Positions 7,994 through 16,850 of a DNA stretch of 64,000 nucleotides are shown here, piece after piece (the first letter of the stretch is position 1; each line of letters opens with the position of its first letter). Source of the DNA: JAHBNG01 sp039028975. GTDB taxonomy: Bacteria; Chloroflexota; Anaerolineae; Caldilineales; Caldilineaceae. A program made the position numbers and the translations under genes. The notes under the pieces were generated by a model. It saw nothing but the letters and a program-made list of their open reading frames with translations, was not told the origin of the DNA and made no database searches. Where the stretch lies: positions 1-64,000 of the forward strand of contig JBCCHB010000025.1 of NCBI GenBank assembly GCA_039028975.1. The letters run 5' to 3'.

Positions 7994-9322
7994 ATGTCAC
8001 TTCAAAACAGAGAGAGAGAAAAATCCTTCAGCCGTCGGGACTTTTTAATTCGTAGTAGTCTCGTGGTCGGTGCATCAGCTATAGCACCCCAATTATTAAG
8101 TGCTTGTGCCATTCCTGCACCCGGTGGTTCAACCGGTAACACAACCGAGTCAGGAAGTTCAGCAAGCCCGATTGTCATTGGCCATCAACCAGAATTGACT
8201 GGCGTGGCCTCGGTCTTTGGCTTTTGGAATGATCGAGCCGCCCAGGCTGCGGTAAAACGAGTTAACGAGATGGGTGGTATTGCTGGTCGAGAGGTTCAGT
8301 TGGTAACCCGTGATAGTGGCTCTAGCGGTGACCAGGGCGTGGATGCCATGAGGCGCCTCATTCTGGACGATCAAGCTGACTTTGTCCTCGGCTCTATCAT
8401 TGCCAACATTAACAAGCCCTCCGCTGCCCTTGCCGGTGAGTTGGAGACCCTCTACTTTCCCTCAGATGACGTTCCAGTCATTGCGGGAGAGCCAGACGCT
8501 AATCGGTTTGTTTTCCGTTTAGGTCACAACACCAAGATCAAGGCTCAGGCTGCTTATCAATGGGCGCTGGATAATCTGGGCAAAAAATGGTCCTTCCTCA
8601 CCTCTGACACCACGTGGGGAACCTCCCAACAGGAATTCTTTACAGAATTGATCGAGGCCAATGGCGGCCAAGTAGTGAGCGCAGTCGTCGCTCCGCTGCT
8701 AGCAGAAGATTTCATTCCCCTCTTTAACCAGATCGACCTGGATGAAACAGAGGTACTTTACCATAGCTTCTTTGGTGGCGCTGCCGTGCGCTTCAATGGC
8801 CAAGCAGCTACGGCAGGTGTCTTTGATAAAGTGAACATCTTGGCCAGCATCGGTGTCCTCGAAGGGCTGGATGCCGCTGAATTACCTGATGGACAAACCT
8901 ACATCTCCGAATTTCCTCGCAGCTTGGATCAGATCCCTGAGGCCCTACGCGGCTATAATGAAGAGTTGCGTTCCCTTGTGGGCGTGGATGAGAATGGTTA
9001 CGCAACGGATGGCGATGCGGTGCTGACCGAAGAACATTACTGGGTACCCTGGGTGAATATTCATCTACTCAAAGAGACCATTGAGTCTAGCGGCTGGCAG
9101 TCCAAGGATGATAATATAGCCCTTATTGAAGCAATGGAAGGTTTTGAGGCAACAGCTAGCCTAGACTACCCCTCGGGCGACTTTATCATTCGCCCTGAGG
9201 ATCACCGAGCATTCCGTGACTACTTCATCGAGCAGACCGCTGGTGGTAGACTGGAAGTCGTCGCTGTGCTGCCCAAAGAAGACGGCTTTTACGATCCACC
9301 AGTCGATTACACGGCAAGCTAA
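7994..9322 (+). CDS. Tat-exported substrate-binding lipoprotein of a branched-chain amino acid/amide ABC transporter
   Basis: The 442-residue protein begins with a twin-arginine signal (SFSRRDFLIRSS, residues 11-22) and a lipobox LLSAC with Cys38 as the lipidation site, so it is probably exported folded and anchored outside. The mature part is a Leu/Ile/Val or urea/amide-type periplasmic binding protein: IVIGHQPELTGVASVFG, then AAVKRVNEMGGIAGREVQLV and DGDAVLTEEHYW. I chose the ATG at 7994 because AAAAGGCG precedes it; the upstream extension has no ribosome site. Two permease and two ATPase genes follow. The family fold resembles UrtA/AmiC types as much as LivJ, so the ligand is uncertain. 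Confidence 0.9.
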   Translation: MSLQNREREKSFSRRDFLIRSSLVVGASAIAPQLLSACAIPAPGGSTGNTTESGSSASPIVIGHQPELTGVASVFGFWNDRAAQAAVKRVNEMGGIAGREVQLVTRDSGSSGDQGVDAMRRLILDDQADFVLGSIIANINKPSAALAGELETLYFPSDDVPVIAGEPDANRFVFRLGHNTKIKAQAAYQWALDNLGKKWSFLTSDTTWGTSQQEFFTELIEANGGQVVSAVVAPLLAEDFIPLFNQIDLDETEVLYHSFFGGAAVRFNGQAATAGVFDKVNILASIGVLEGLDAAELPDGQTYISEFPRSLDQIPEALRGYNEELRSLVGVDENGYATDGDAVLTEEHYWVPWVNIHLLKETIESSGWQSKDDNIALIEAMEGFEATASLDYPSGDFIIRPEDHRAFRDYFIEQTAGGRLEVVAVLPKEDGFYDPPVDYTAS

Positions 9323-9327
9323 CGGAT

Positions 9328-9358
9328 GGTCACTGGTCACTGGTCACTGATCACTGGT
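9328..9358 (+). repeat. Tandem GGTCACT-type repeats
   Basis: Between the binding-protein and permease genes four near-identical copies of GGTCACT/GATCACT run head to tail. A looser repeat of GTTCACT/GTTTACT occurs at about 12585-12610 before the second ATPase gene. Both look like slippage-prone spacer DNA. Confidence 0.7.
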
Positions 9359-9388
9359 GTATAACCATCAACTGACCACATTTTTCTT

Positions 9389-10240
9389 ATGTCAATACTA
9401 CCCGCTCTGCTCAATGGTTTCGTTTGGGGTTGGATTACTGCATTGGTCGCCTTGGGCCTCAATCTGATCTATGGGATTCTTGGGATCGTGAATGTGGCCC
9501 ACGGAACCTTCTATATGCTGGGGGCGGTCTTTGCCTTGATTTTACAACCTTACTTAGGTTTTGGCGGGGCCATTGTTTGTGCTGTTCTGTTGGTCGCTCT
9601 AATTGGTGTCCTTTCTGAGCGAATTGTGCTACGTCCTCTCCATGAGCAACCTGTCATGACGATCCTGGCGACGTTTGGCATTCTGCTCGCCTTTGAGCAG
9701 ACAGTGGCCCTCACCTTTGGCCTCTCCAGCCGCTCCATGGCGGATCCCTTAGGAACCCAATTCCACATGGGTTCGACGACCTATCCTAGCTACCGATTGT
9801 TGGTGGCTTTGTGTGCAGTAATTAGCATTGCCGGACTGGAGTTTTTCCTGAAGCGAACGCGCTGGGGAAGCTGGATTCGCGCGGTGAGTCAGCATCGAGA
9901 GCTGGCAGCTGTGCAGGGAGTGCCTGCCCCATTGGTTTACTCATTAACCTTTGCATTGGGGACTGGATTGGCAGCATTGGCTGGTGGATTGACGGCCCCC
10001 ATCATTGGCGTTCACTATTTGATGGGCGTGGATATTGTCATCCTGGCATTTGTGGTTGTAATTGTGGGCGGTGTAGGCAATCTGTGGGGTTCAGTGGTTG
10101 TGGCCATCGGCGCAGCGGGGGTAGAGAATCTGCTCACTTTGGCCACCCGTCCTACTGCAGCGCGTATGATTACCTTTCTAATTTTAGCTCTTCTTCTGGT
10201 CCTTCGCCCGAATGGGATCTTCGAAAGGCGCAAATCATGA
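9389..10240 (+). CDS. livH: LivH-type inner-membrane permease of the ABC transporter
   Basis: A 283-residue, highly hydrophobic protein with about eight membrane segments. It has the family's N-terminal sequence LNGFVWGWITALVALGLNLIYGILGIVNVAHGTFYMLGAV and the C-terminal IVGGVGNLWGSVVVAIGAAGVENLL, typical of the BPD_transp_2 (LivH/UrtB) family. It forms one half of the membrane channel. The gene follows the binding protein by 66 bases and its stop overlaps the next permease start (ATGA), indicating translational coupling. The symbol is by family position, not proven substrate. Confidence 0.9.
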   Translation: MSILPALLNGFVWGWITALVALGLNLIYGILGIVNVAHGTFYMLGAVFALILQPYLGFGGAIVCAVLLVALIGVLSERIVLRPLHEQPVMTILATFGILLAFEQTVALTFGLSSRSMADPLGTQFHMGSTTYPSYRLLVALCAVISIAGLEFFLKRTRWGSWIRAVSQHRELAAVQGVPAPLVYSLTFALGTGLAALAGGLTAPIIGVHYLMGVDIVILAFVVVIVGGVGNLWGSVVVAIGAAGVENLLTLATRPTAARMITFLILALLLVLRPNGIFERRKS

Positions 10241-11181
10241 GGAATCATTCTTGGTGGCCCATGGCGGGCTTCCTGATCAGCATCCTAATTAGCGGTGTAG
10301 GGTTGGTGCTACTTCCTTACGTGCTGCCCCAATTCTGGATCTTCTTTGCTGCCCAGATTATGGTCTGGATTATCTTTGCCCAAAGCTTTAATCTGCTCTT
10401 TGGCTATACCGGTTTACTGAGCTTGGGGCAGTCTGCCTATTTAACGTTGGGTGCCTATGGGTTTGCTCTGTTGTTGCGCGAAGTCGGGCTGGGATTGCCT
10501 TTCCTGCTCATCGGCGGTGTGCTCACTAGCGTGATGGGGGCAGCGTTGATTGGATACTTGGCAGTACGAGTCCAAGGGCACGGTTTTATTATTGTCACGG
10601 CGGTGCCAACCATTCTGTTGATACTTTTCGGTCTGGATCAGAGTTGGTTGACGGGGGGGGACAACGGTCTCAATTTGACGCCTCCGAAGCTCTTTGGACA
10701 ATATAGTTTTTTCAGCCCCATCACAAGCTACTATGTGGTCTTGCCTTTCTTTGGAAGTGTGATGTTGTTTCTGATGTGGTTAATTCGGACACCGTTGGGC
10801 TACGCCTTCCAGTTAATACGCGAGAATGAAAATCGCTCCAGCATCTTAGGTTATAATGTGCTGCGACTCAAATACATTGCCTTTGTGATTGCTGGTGGGA
10901 TTGCTGGCCTAGCAGGCGCGTTGGAGGCTCTCATCACTGCTTATGTTGTCCCCAACTCAGCTAGTTGGACCCTATCTGCTGATGCTGTTATCTGGACATT
11001 GGTAGGTGGTGCAGGGACGTTGTTGGGTCCAATTGTTGGGACGACTTTGTTGTTGCTGCTACGCGAGTTTTTGAGTGATTTTTGGGCTTATGGCTATCCA
11101 TTGCTCTTGGGCATCATGCTTCTCCTTATTGTCCGCTTTGCGCCAAGTGGAATTATGGGGGAGCTGAAGTGGTGGAGATAG
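10237..11181 (+). CDS. livM: LivM-type inner-membrane permease of the ABC transporter
   Basis: A 314-residue permease of the LivM/UrtC family. It carries SFNLLFGYTGLLSLGQSAYLTLGAYGFALLL near the N-terminus, AFQLIRENENRSSILGYNVLRLKYIAFVIAGGIAGLAGAL in the middle (the cytoplasmic EAA-like loop contacting the ATPase), and TLVGGAGTLLGPIVG near the end. The frame is open further upstream, but ATG 10237 overlaps the livH stop and has AAAGGCG before it, so this start is preferred. It pairs with LivH to form the channel. Confidence 0.9.
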   Translation: MRNHSWWPMAGFLISILISGVGLVLLPYVLPQFWIFFAAQIMVWIIFAQSFNLLFGYTGLLSLGQSAYLTLGAYGFALLLREVGLGLPFLLIGGVLTSVMGAALIGYLAVRVQGHGFIIVTAVPTILLILFGLDQSWLTGGDNGLNLTPPKLFGQYSFFSPITSYYVVLPFFGSVMLFLMWLIRTPLGYAFQLIRENENRSSILGYNVLRLKYIAFVIAGGIAGLAGALEALITAYVVPNSASWTLSADAVIWTLVGGAGTLLGPIVGTTLLLLLREFLSDFWAYGYPLLLGIMLLLIVRFAPSGIMGELKWWR

Positions 11182-11183
11182 CT

Positions 11184-11921
11184 GTGGACAAAATTCTTCA
11201 AACCCACCAATTGTCAAAACAATTCGGTGGCGTTACGGCTGTCAATCAGCTTGACTTTGTCGTTTCCCGCAATCAGATTCGTACCATTATCGGCCCGAAT
11301 GGGGCAGGGAAAACCACTCTTCTTCGGCTCATCATGGGCGAGTTAGCGGCATCTAGCGGTGAAATCACCTTCGAAGATCAGCGGATAGATGGATTGCCAA
11401 GCCACAAAATTGCTCGGCTAGGTATAGCCAAGGCATTTCAGATCCCACAACTTTTCCCTGAATTGACTGTTTATGAAAATGTCTGGGCAGCTGCCCAAAA
11501 AGGCAAGGCTAGGCTTTGGGGCGGCCAACCGTGGCGTAGATCCATGGACAAGCAAGTTCAAACGATTCTTACTCAGGTGGGCTTGGCAGGAATGGCTCAG
11601 GTTGGAGCTGGCGAATTAGCGCACGGTGATCAGAAAAGATTGGAGATCGGCCTGGCCTTAGGAGGATCTCCCAAATTGCTTCTGCTCGATGAGCCTACTG
11701 CGGGACTTAGCCTTCACGAAACCGATGCTATCATGAAATTGCTCCAATCGTTGCGAGGCCAGATTACTGTCGTTATGGTAGAGCATGACATGCGGGTAGT
11801 GATGAATCTGGCGGATGTGATCACTGTGCTGCACTTTGGCGAGCTACTGGCCCAAGGAACGCCCGACGAGATTCGAGCCGACCCCAACGTACGAGAGGTC
11901 TACCTTTCACAACATGCGTAA
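11184..11921 (+). CDS. livG: LivG-type ATP-binding subunit of the ABC transporter
   Basis: ABC ATPase with Walker A GPNGAGKTT (about residues 37-45), the LivG-type signature LAHGDQKRLEIGLAL in place of LSGGQ, Walker B LLLLDEPTAGL and switch His in VMVEHDM. It has the long LivG helix insert (TVYENVWAAAQKGKARLWGGQPW). The start is ambiguous: GTG at 11184 has GGAG 6 bases before it and gives 245 residues beginning MDKILQTHQL; GTG at 11172 has GGGGGAG 8 bases upstream and would overlap livM. Either way it is translationally coupled to livM. Confidence 0.88.
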   Translation: MDKILQTHQLSKQFGGVTAVNQLDFVVSRNQIRTIIGPNGAGKTTLLRLIMGELAASSGEITFEDQRIDGLPSHKIARLGIAKAFQIPQLFPELTVYENVWAAAQKGKARLWGGQPWRRSMDKQVQTILTQVGLAGMAQVGAGELAHGDQKRLEIGLALGGSPKLLLLDEPTAGLSLHETDAIMKLLQSLRGQITVVMVEHDMRVVMNLADVITVLHFGELLAQGTPDEIRADPNVREVYLSQHA

Positions 11922-11940
11922 ACCAAGGATACAATAATTG

Positions 11941-12498
11941 ATGATTCTTTCTGGTAAGGAGATCCAAGCTCGAATAGGCAAGGAGATCATAATTGAGCCA
12001 TTTTGTGAGTCCCGGCTCAATCCCAATAGCTATAATTTGAGCTTGCATGACGAACTGCTCGTCTACGATAACCCGGTGCTGGATATGAAGACCCCGAATC
12101 CCACTAAGCGCATCACAATTCCACCAGAAGGGTTTGTTTTGGCGTCACATACTCTTTATCTGGCACGAACCCAAGAGTATACGGAAACCCACAATCTAGT
12201 TCCCATGCTTGAGGGAAGGTCATCCATTGGTCGACTAGGCCTCTTCATCCATATTACGGCAGGCTTTGGCGATGTGGGGTTTAAGGGGTACTGGACATTG
12301 GAGATGTTCTCAATTCAACCGATTCGGATCTATGCTGGTGTAGAGGTCTGTCAAGTCTACTACCATACCCTGGAAGGTGAGCATATACCTTACGCAAGTG
12401 GTAAATATCAAAAAAATTCGGGCATTCAGCCCAGCCTCCTTTATATGGACTTTGCGTCCACTGAAAAGCCAGTAGACTCAGAGACCAGTAGCATCTGA
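11941..12498 (+). CDS. dcd: dCTP deaminase
   Basis: A 185-residue protein matching the trimeric dCTP deaminase/dUTPase fold. It starts MILSGKEIQARI as family members do, has SYNLSLHDEL, and the active-site block MLEGRSSIGRLG (89-100) followed by GFGDVGFKGYWTLEMF, where Glu121 is the expected catalytic residue. It converts dCTP to dUTP for thymidylate synthesis; some relatives also hydrolyse dUTP, which I cannot decide from sequence. ATG 11941 is preferred to the TTG just before it. Unusually, it sits between the two ATPase genes of the transporter operon, with only a 19-base gap after livG. Confidence 0.92.
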   Translation: MILSGKEIQARIGKEIIIEPFCESRLNPNSYNLSLHDELLVYDNPVLDMKTPNPTKRITIPPEGFVLASHTLYLARTQEYTETHNLVPMLEGRSSIGRLGLFIHITAGFGDVGFKGYWTLEMFSIQPIRIYAGVEVCQVYYHTLEGEHIPYASGKYQKNSGIQPSLLYMDFASTEKPVDSETSSI

Positions 12499-12617
12499 AG
12501 TCAATACTCAGCGTCATTTAGTTAAGAAAATTTGAGTAAGAAGTAAGGGGCGAACAGCAAGTAGTTTCTACTGTAGACACGTTGCTGTTCACTGTTTACT
12601 GTTCACTACTATTTCCC

Positions 12618-13337
12618 ATGCCATCACCCACACTCCTGACGGTTGACCACATTAATGTTTTCTATGAGAAGATGCAGATCCTACGTGACGTTTCTCTAGA
12701 TGTGGGAAGAGAGAGTAGCGAATTTGTGGTTCTGCTGGGCCGGAATGGTGCGGGCAAAACCACTACGCTGCGGACCATCTCCGGACTGACGTCGCCGCGT
12801 ACGGGAGCCATCTACTTTGAGGGAAAGCCTCTCCATTCTACCCCTCCTCATCAGATCAGCCGACAGGGCATAAGCCACGTGTTGCAGGGGCTAAATATCT
12901 TTCCTCAACTGACCGTGCGCGATAACCTTCGCTTCAACCTGCTCATGAACAACGCCTATCAGGAGCGACTGGAGCGAGTATTTGGCTACTTTCCCAATTT
13001 GAAAGATCGACTACCACAGCAGGCTGGGATTCTCTCTGGAGGGGAACGTCAAATGTTGGCGATTGCGCGGGCCTGGTTGGCTCAGCCGCGCCTAATTCTG
13101 CTAGATGAACCGACTGCAGGATTAATGCCCAGCCTAGTTTGGCAGGTGCTCGAGACATTGCGCGATATGTATGAGCAGAGTGATGTAAGCGTGTTGTTGG
13201 TTGAGCAAGAGGTAGAGCTGGCGCTTCGCTTTAGCGATCGAGCCTATGTCATGGATAAGGGTGAGATCGTCTTTGAGGCGAGTAGCAAAACGGTAACGGT
13301 TGATGACATATTGCCTCACTTTGGATTGATTGCGTGA
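12618..13337 (+). CDS. livF: LivF-type ATP-binding subunit of the ABC transporter
   Basis: A 239-residue ABC ATPase with Walker A GRNGAGKTT (about 41-49), signature LSGGERQMLAIARAW, Walker B LILLDEPTAGL and the shorter architecture of LivF/UrtE. In the Q-loop region it reads GISHVLQGLNIFPQLTV. ATG 12618 is chosen because the upstream extension is repetitive spacer sequence. It completes the transporter. Its stop overlaps the GTG start of the next gene by GTGA, so the beta-propeller lipoprotein is probably co-translated. Confidence 0.9.
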   Translation: MPSPTLLTVDHINVFYEKMQILRDVSLDVGRESSEFVVLLGRNGAGKTTTLRTISGLTSPRTGAIYFEGKPLHSTPPHQISRQGISHVLQGLNIFPQLTVRDNLRFNLLMNNAYQERLERVFGYFPNLKDRLPQQAGILSGGERQMLAIARAWLAQPRLILLDEPTAGLMPSLVWQVLETLRDMYEQSDVSVLLVEQEVELALRFSDRAYVMDKGEIVFEASSKTVTVDDILPHFGLIA

Positions 13338-14515
13338 AACGGCAAAATAGTGGGAAATTCCGGTCTATTTTTTACCTTGGCCTACTGATAATCGTTGGTT
13401 TATTCTTTGCGAATGTAGGCTGCTCACTTCGTTCCGTCACGCAGTTTTTTCAACCGCCACCAAGTGCCATAACTGAAGCGCCTCTTATTGAGGCAGCGCT
13501 ATCCCCTGCGATTCAAGGGCGGCTTGTGTACGACCAGCCCAACGGCAAACTCTGGTCCATGTCTCTTGTTGCCAACGCTCTTGTTGCCCCTGGGGAGTCT
13601 GTCCCTCTATTCCGACTCCCACCAGGTACATTTGCTTTTCAACCTGTTTGGTCTGCGGTGAATCAGCAGATTGCATACGGTTACATTCAGCCAGATACGG
13701 CAACAGGTAACCTAAGCAGCGCCCGACTTTGGGTTGCGGATATTGATGGTTCCAATGCGAAATCAATTACCCATCCTGCGCCAGATTTTACTGGTACCTA
13801 CCGCGATCCAGCCTGGTCACCCGACGGACGCACCCTATGGACGACGGTTCAACTTCCAGAGAAAGATGCTGCGGGGGTGGTGCGCTTCCGCTCGGAGATT
13901 CGCCGGGTCGATGTGGCAAGTGGAGATGAAACGGTTATCATCCCGAATGGTCGTGGTGCTGCCATCTCCCCCAATGGCCAATGGATAGCCTACTTGGCTC
14001 CAGGCAACTCAGGTGATGGTATGGCCATCTGGCGATCCAAGACTGACGGTAGCGATACATCTCTCCTGGTTCCGAGTGACCGATTTGAAGAGATCTATAT
14101 CCCCATGCGCTTCTCACCCGACGGTCAGGCGCTGGCTTTTGCGGCTGCCGATGCACAAAATCAGCTACAGCGAACTCCAGGCCCGAAATCTAACTCTTGG
14201 TTTCCTGGCCCATTTCAAGCCCTGTCGTTTCAAACTATTCAGTTACAACGCTTAACCGCTCTCTTTCGGCCAAGGCCCGTCCATGCACATGGCCTCTATC
14301 CAGCAGATGTATGGCTGGTTGATGTGGAGACAGGGGAGCTAGAGCGATTAACTCAGCTCTCAGAAGATCACCCCACTCCGGTCTGGTCACCTGATGGGCA
14401 CAATTTGGCATTTGCTGGTGTGCTTGGAATCTACCTGATTGATGTTGCGGAGCGAAGTGCCATCCGCCTTACGGATCAGGGTATCGATGGGCAGATCGAA
14501 TGGATCGGCGAATGA
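13334..14515 (+). CDS. TolB-like beta-propeller lipoprotein (PD40/WD40-like repeats)
   Basis: A 393-residue protein starting at GTG overlapping the livF stop. A hydrophobic signal (FYLGLLIIVGLFFANVGC) ends at Cys30, a plausible though non-canonical lipobox. The rest contains PD40 propeller motifs: WSPDGRTLWT, ISPNGQWIAYL, FSPDGQALAF, WSPDGHNLAFAG, as in TolB and DPP-IV-type propellers. It is probably an extracytoplasmic binding scaffold. Coupling to the transporter suggests surface association, but the role is unknown. Its 3' end overlaps the convergent SUMF1-domain gene by 40 bases. Confidence 0.85.
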   Translation: MKRQNSGKFRSIFYLGLLIIVGLFFANVGCSLRSVTQFFQPPPSAITEAPLIEAALSPAIQGRLVYDQPNGKLWSMSLVANALVAPGESVPLFRLPPGTFAFQPVWSAVNQQIAYGYIQPDTATGNLSSARLWVADIDGSNAKSITHPAPDFTGTYRDPAWSPDGRTLWTTVQLPEKDAAGVVRFRSEIRRVDVASGDETVIIPNGRGAAISPNGQWIAYLAPGNSGDGMAIWRSKTDGSDTSLLVPSDRFEEIYIPMRFSPDGQALAFAAADAQNQLQRTPGPKSNSWFPGPFQALSFQTIQLQRLTALFRPRPVHAHGLYPADVWLVDVETGELERLTQLSEDHPTPVWSPDGHNLAFAGVLGIYLIDVAERSAIRLTDQGIDGQIEWIGE

Positions 14516-15474
14516 TCCTTTGCACAGAATACATCCTGTCGATCATTCACCTGCTCTTCTAGATCAGTTGAATCGACCCGAATGACTCGAATTCCTGTCT
14601 CTTCGATATCACCGTAAGGAGGCTCTCTCATCCGAGTGGTTGTACGGACAAAGTCGGCGGTGGAAAGCCACGATCCGCCACGGAGAAGGTGGAAATCCCC
14701 ATCAGCAGGGCCAGTTGGATTGGTGCGTCTTTGTGCGGTGTAGGTATCTTTATCGTACCAGTCGGCCACCCATTCAAGGACATTTCCCGCCATATCAACT
14801 GTGCCGTATGGGCCACCATATTCGGCATACGTGCCAACCGGCTGAGTGTCATCTACATGGCGGTTATAGTTAAGATGCTCCGCCGTTGGCGGTTCAACTC
14901 CCCATGGATAAGGGCGACCATCAGTTCCGCGAGCCGCTTTTTCCCATTCGGCTTCAGTTGGCAGGCGGCCACCTACCCATTGGGCATACTCTGAAGCTTG
15001 TTGGAATGAAACATAGGTCACAGGATGCCCTTGACGGGATGGATTTTGCCACCTTTCATCATATGATGCAGAACATCCTCCTCCATCAACGCAACGCTTG
15101 TATTGGGCGTTTGTCACCTCTGTCCGCATGATCCAGAAGGAATCTACATCAACGAGGTGGGAGGGCGATTCGTCAAACTTTTGTTCATCAGAACCCATGA
15201 TAAATTCGCCCGCTGGCACATAGACAAAGGTGATTTCATAACGAGGATCGAACCACTCCGGGCCTATCATTGGGCTACGGGGTGGCATAGCGCCCCATCT
15301 TGATTCAACTGATTTTGCGTCGCTATTATGGTTGCTTTGGTTAGCATGATCATCTGACTGACGAGTTTGCAACCAATCATCCAGCACTACAGTTGTTCTC
15401 TGCCATTGATCCGTGGTTATGGTGAGCACAAGTAGAATACCAGTCAATAAGCCACAGCCGTATTTCCATTTCAT
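14476..15474 (-). CDS. SUMF1/FGE-sulfatase-domain protein, probably not a formylglycine-generating enzyme
   Basis: A 332-residue protein with an N-terminal membrane anchor or signal (GCGLLTGILLVLTI) and one FGE-sulfatase domain: VPAGEFIMGSDEQ, DSFWIMRTEVTNAQY, PVTYVSFQQASEYAQW, RLPTEAEWEKAARGTDGRPYPW, GTVDMAGNVLEWVADWY, LLRGGSWLS. The active cysteines of true formylglycine-generating enzymes, normally after RGGS-[FW]-L-C, are absent: the position is Ser and the segment continues STADFVRTTTRMREPP. This is the large class of non-catalytic or differently acting SUMF1 domains. It converges on the propeller gene. Confidence 0.85.
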   Translation of the reverse strand: MKWKYGCGLLTGILLVLTITTDQWQRTTVVLDDWLQTRQSDDHANQSNHNSDAKSVESRWGAMPPRSPMIGPEWFDPRYEITFVYVPAGEFIMGSDEQKFDESPSHLVDVDSFWIMRTEVTNAQYKRCVDGGGCSASYDERWQNPSRQGHPVTYVSFQQASEYAQWVGGRLPTEAEWEKAARGTDGRPYPWGVEPPTAEHLNYNRHVDDTQPVGTYAEYGGPYGTVDMAGNVLEWVADWYDKDTYTAQRRTNPTGPADGDFHLLRGGSWLSTADFVRTTTRMREPPYGDIEETGIRVIRVDSTDLEEQVNDRQDVFCAKDHSPIHSICPSIP

Positions 15475-15605
15475 TCGATTTGTTTCATATCCTCTACGCC
15501 CAAATTACCTTTCCGACTTTGCTCGTTCTTTTGTTGGCTGATGTGGTAAGATAGTTAAGCATGATATCATGAAAAAACGAATAGATAGGAACCACAGGAG
15601 AATAG

Positions 15606-16784
15606 ATGAATCTCACAGCACCAGAGGAAGTCGGCTTTTCGTCGGCACGATTATCGCGTATTCAACCTACTATGCAGAAGTATATAGACGACGAAAAGTT
15701 GGCCGGTATCGTCACGCTGATAGCGCGGCACGGCCAAGTGATTCACTTAGAAAAAGTTGGGATGCAGAATAAGGAAACCGACAATCTCCTCTCTTTCGAC
15801 ACCCTCTTTCGCATCTACTCAATGACCAAACCCATTACCAGTGTTGCCCTGATGATGCTCCATGAGCAGGCTCGCTTTCATCTAGCAGATCCAGTGAGCA
15901 CTTACCTTCCGGCCTTTGAGCAGGTAAAAGTGTACGAGTACGGAAAGCTAGTTGATCCGGTGCGTCCGATGACCATCCACGATCTTCTGACCCATACTTC
16001 AGGGTTGGTGTATGGATGGGGTGATGCACCTGTAGACAAATTATATCAAGACGCAGAGCTGTTGGCGCCAAACGTATCATCTACCGAGTTTATTCAAAGG
16101 CTGGCTCAATTGCCCCTAAAATTTCATCCTGGCATGGTTTGGAGCTATAGCGTGTCCACAGATCTAGTGGGCTATCTGGTAGAGGTAATCGCGGATATGC
16201 CATTTTGGGATTACCTTCAAGAGAATATTTTTTCACCACTCGGCATGAACGACACGAGTTTTAGCGTTCCGGCCGGGAAAATAGACCGCTTGGCGACCAA
16301 CTATGGACCTTGTGAAACGAACAAGATCAAGGCTATTGATCTCCCTGAAGAGAGTCAGTACGCCAAACCCATGGTGCGTCAGTCTGGAGGCGGTGGATTG
16401 ATTTCTACCATGGCCGACTATTATCGCTTTGCCCAACTCGTACTTAACCGAGGGGAGCTGGATGGGGTTCGTTTACTTGGCCCCAAGACTGTTGAGCTGA
16501 TGACGCAAAACCATCTGCCGTCTTATATGTTTCCCCTGGCTATTGGTGACCCAATGCCCGGCATTGGCTTTGGTTTAGGGTTTAGTGTTATTACCGATCT
16601 GCCCCTGACTCGAATGGCTGGATCCCCAGGGAATTATGGCTGGGGCGGTGCAGCCAATACGCAATTTTGGATTGATCCAGTTGAAGATTTGCTGGCCATT
16701 ATCATGCTCCAATATATGCCATCGGGGACGTATCCAGTTGTGTCGGATTTTCAATCCTTAGTTTATCAGGCTGTAATTTCTTAA
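15606..16784 (+). CDS. Class C beta-lactamase-fold serine hydrolase
   Basis: A 392-residue protein of the beta-lactamase/D-Ala-D-Ala carboxypeptidase/esterase superfamily. It has the SxxK motif SMTK (Ser72, Lys75) and the second-motif Tyr in VWSYSVSTDLVGYLVE. A Gly-rich segment GWGGAANTQFWIDP late in the protein occupies the usual KTG region. There is no signal peptide, so it is probably a cytoplasmic esterase or peptidase rather than a drug-resistance enzyme. The ATG at 15606 follows AGGAG, a strong ribosome site. It is transcribed away from the SUMF1 gene. Confidence 0.9.
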   Translation: MNLTAPEEVGFSSARLSRIQPTMQKYIDDEKLAGIVTLIARHGQVIHLEKVGMQNKETDNLLSFDTLFRIYSMTKPITSVALMMLHEQARFHLADPVSTYLPAFEQVKVYEYGKLVDPVRPMTIHDLLTHTSGLVYGWGDAPVDKLYQDAELLAPNVSSTEFIQRLAQLPLKFHPGMVWSYSVSTDLVGYLVEVIADMPFWDYLQENIFSPLGMNDTSFSVPAGKIDRLATNYGPCETNKIKAIDLPEESQYAKPMVRQSGGGGLISTMADYYRFAQLVLNRGELDGVRLLGPKTVELMTQNHLPSYMFPLAIGDPMPGIGFGLGFSVITDLPLTRMAGSPGNYGWGGAANTQFWIDPVEDLLAIIMLQYMPSGTYPVVSDFQSLVYQAVIS

Positions 16785-16850
16785 ACAGTCAAGGTCTAGA
16801 GGTGTTTCCAGGATCTAGCATTAATATACGAATTTTCTTCGAGTTACCTT

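Noticed and set aside
15606..16784. Antibiotic-resistance beta-lactamase
   Set aside because: SxxK is present, but there is no signal peptide, and the family includes many esterases and peptidases; nothing in context points to drug resistance.
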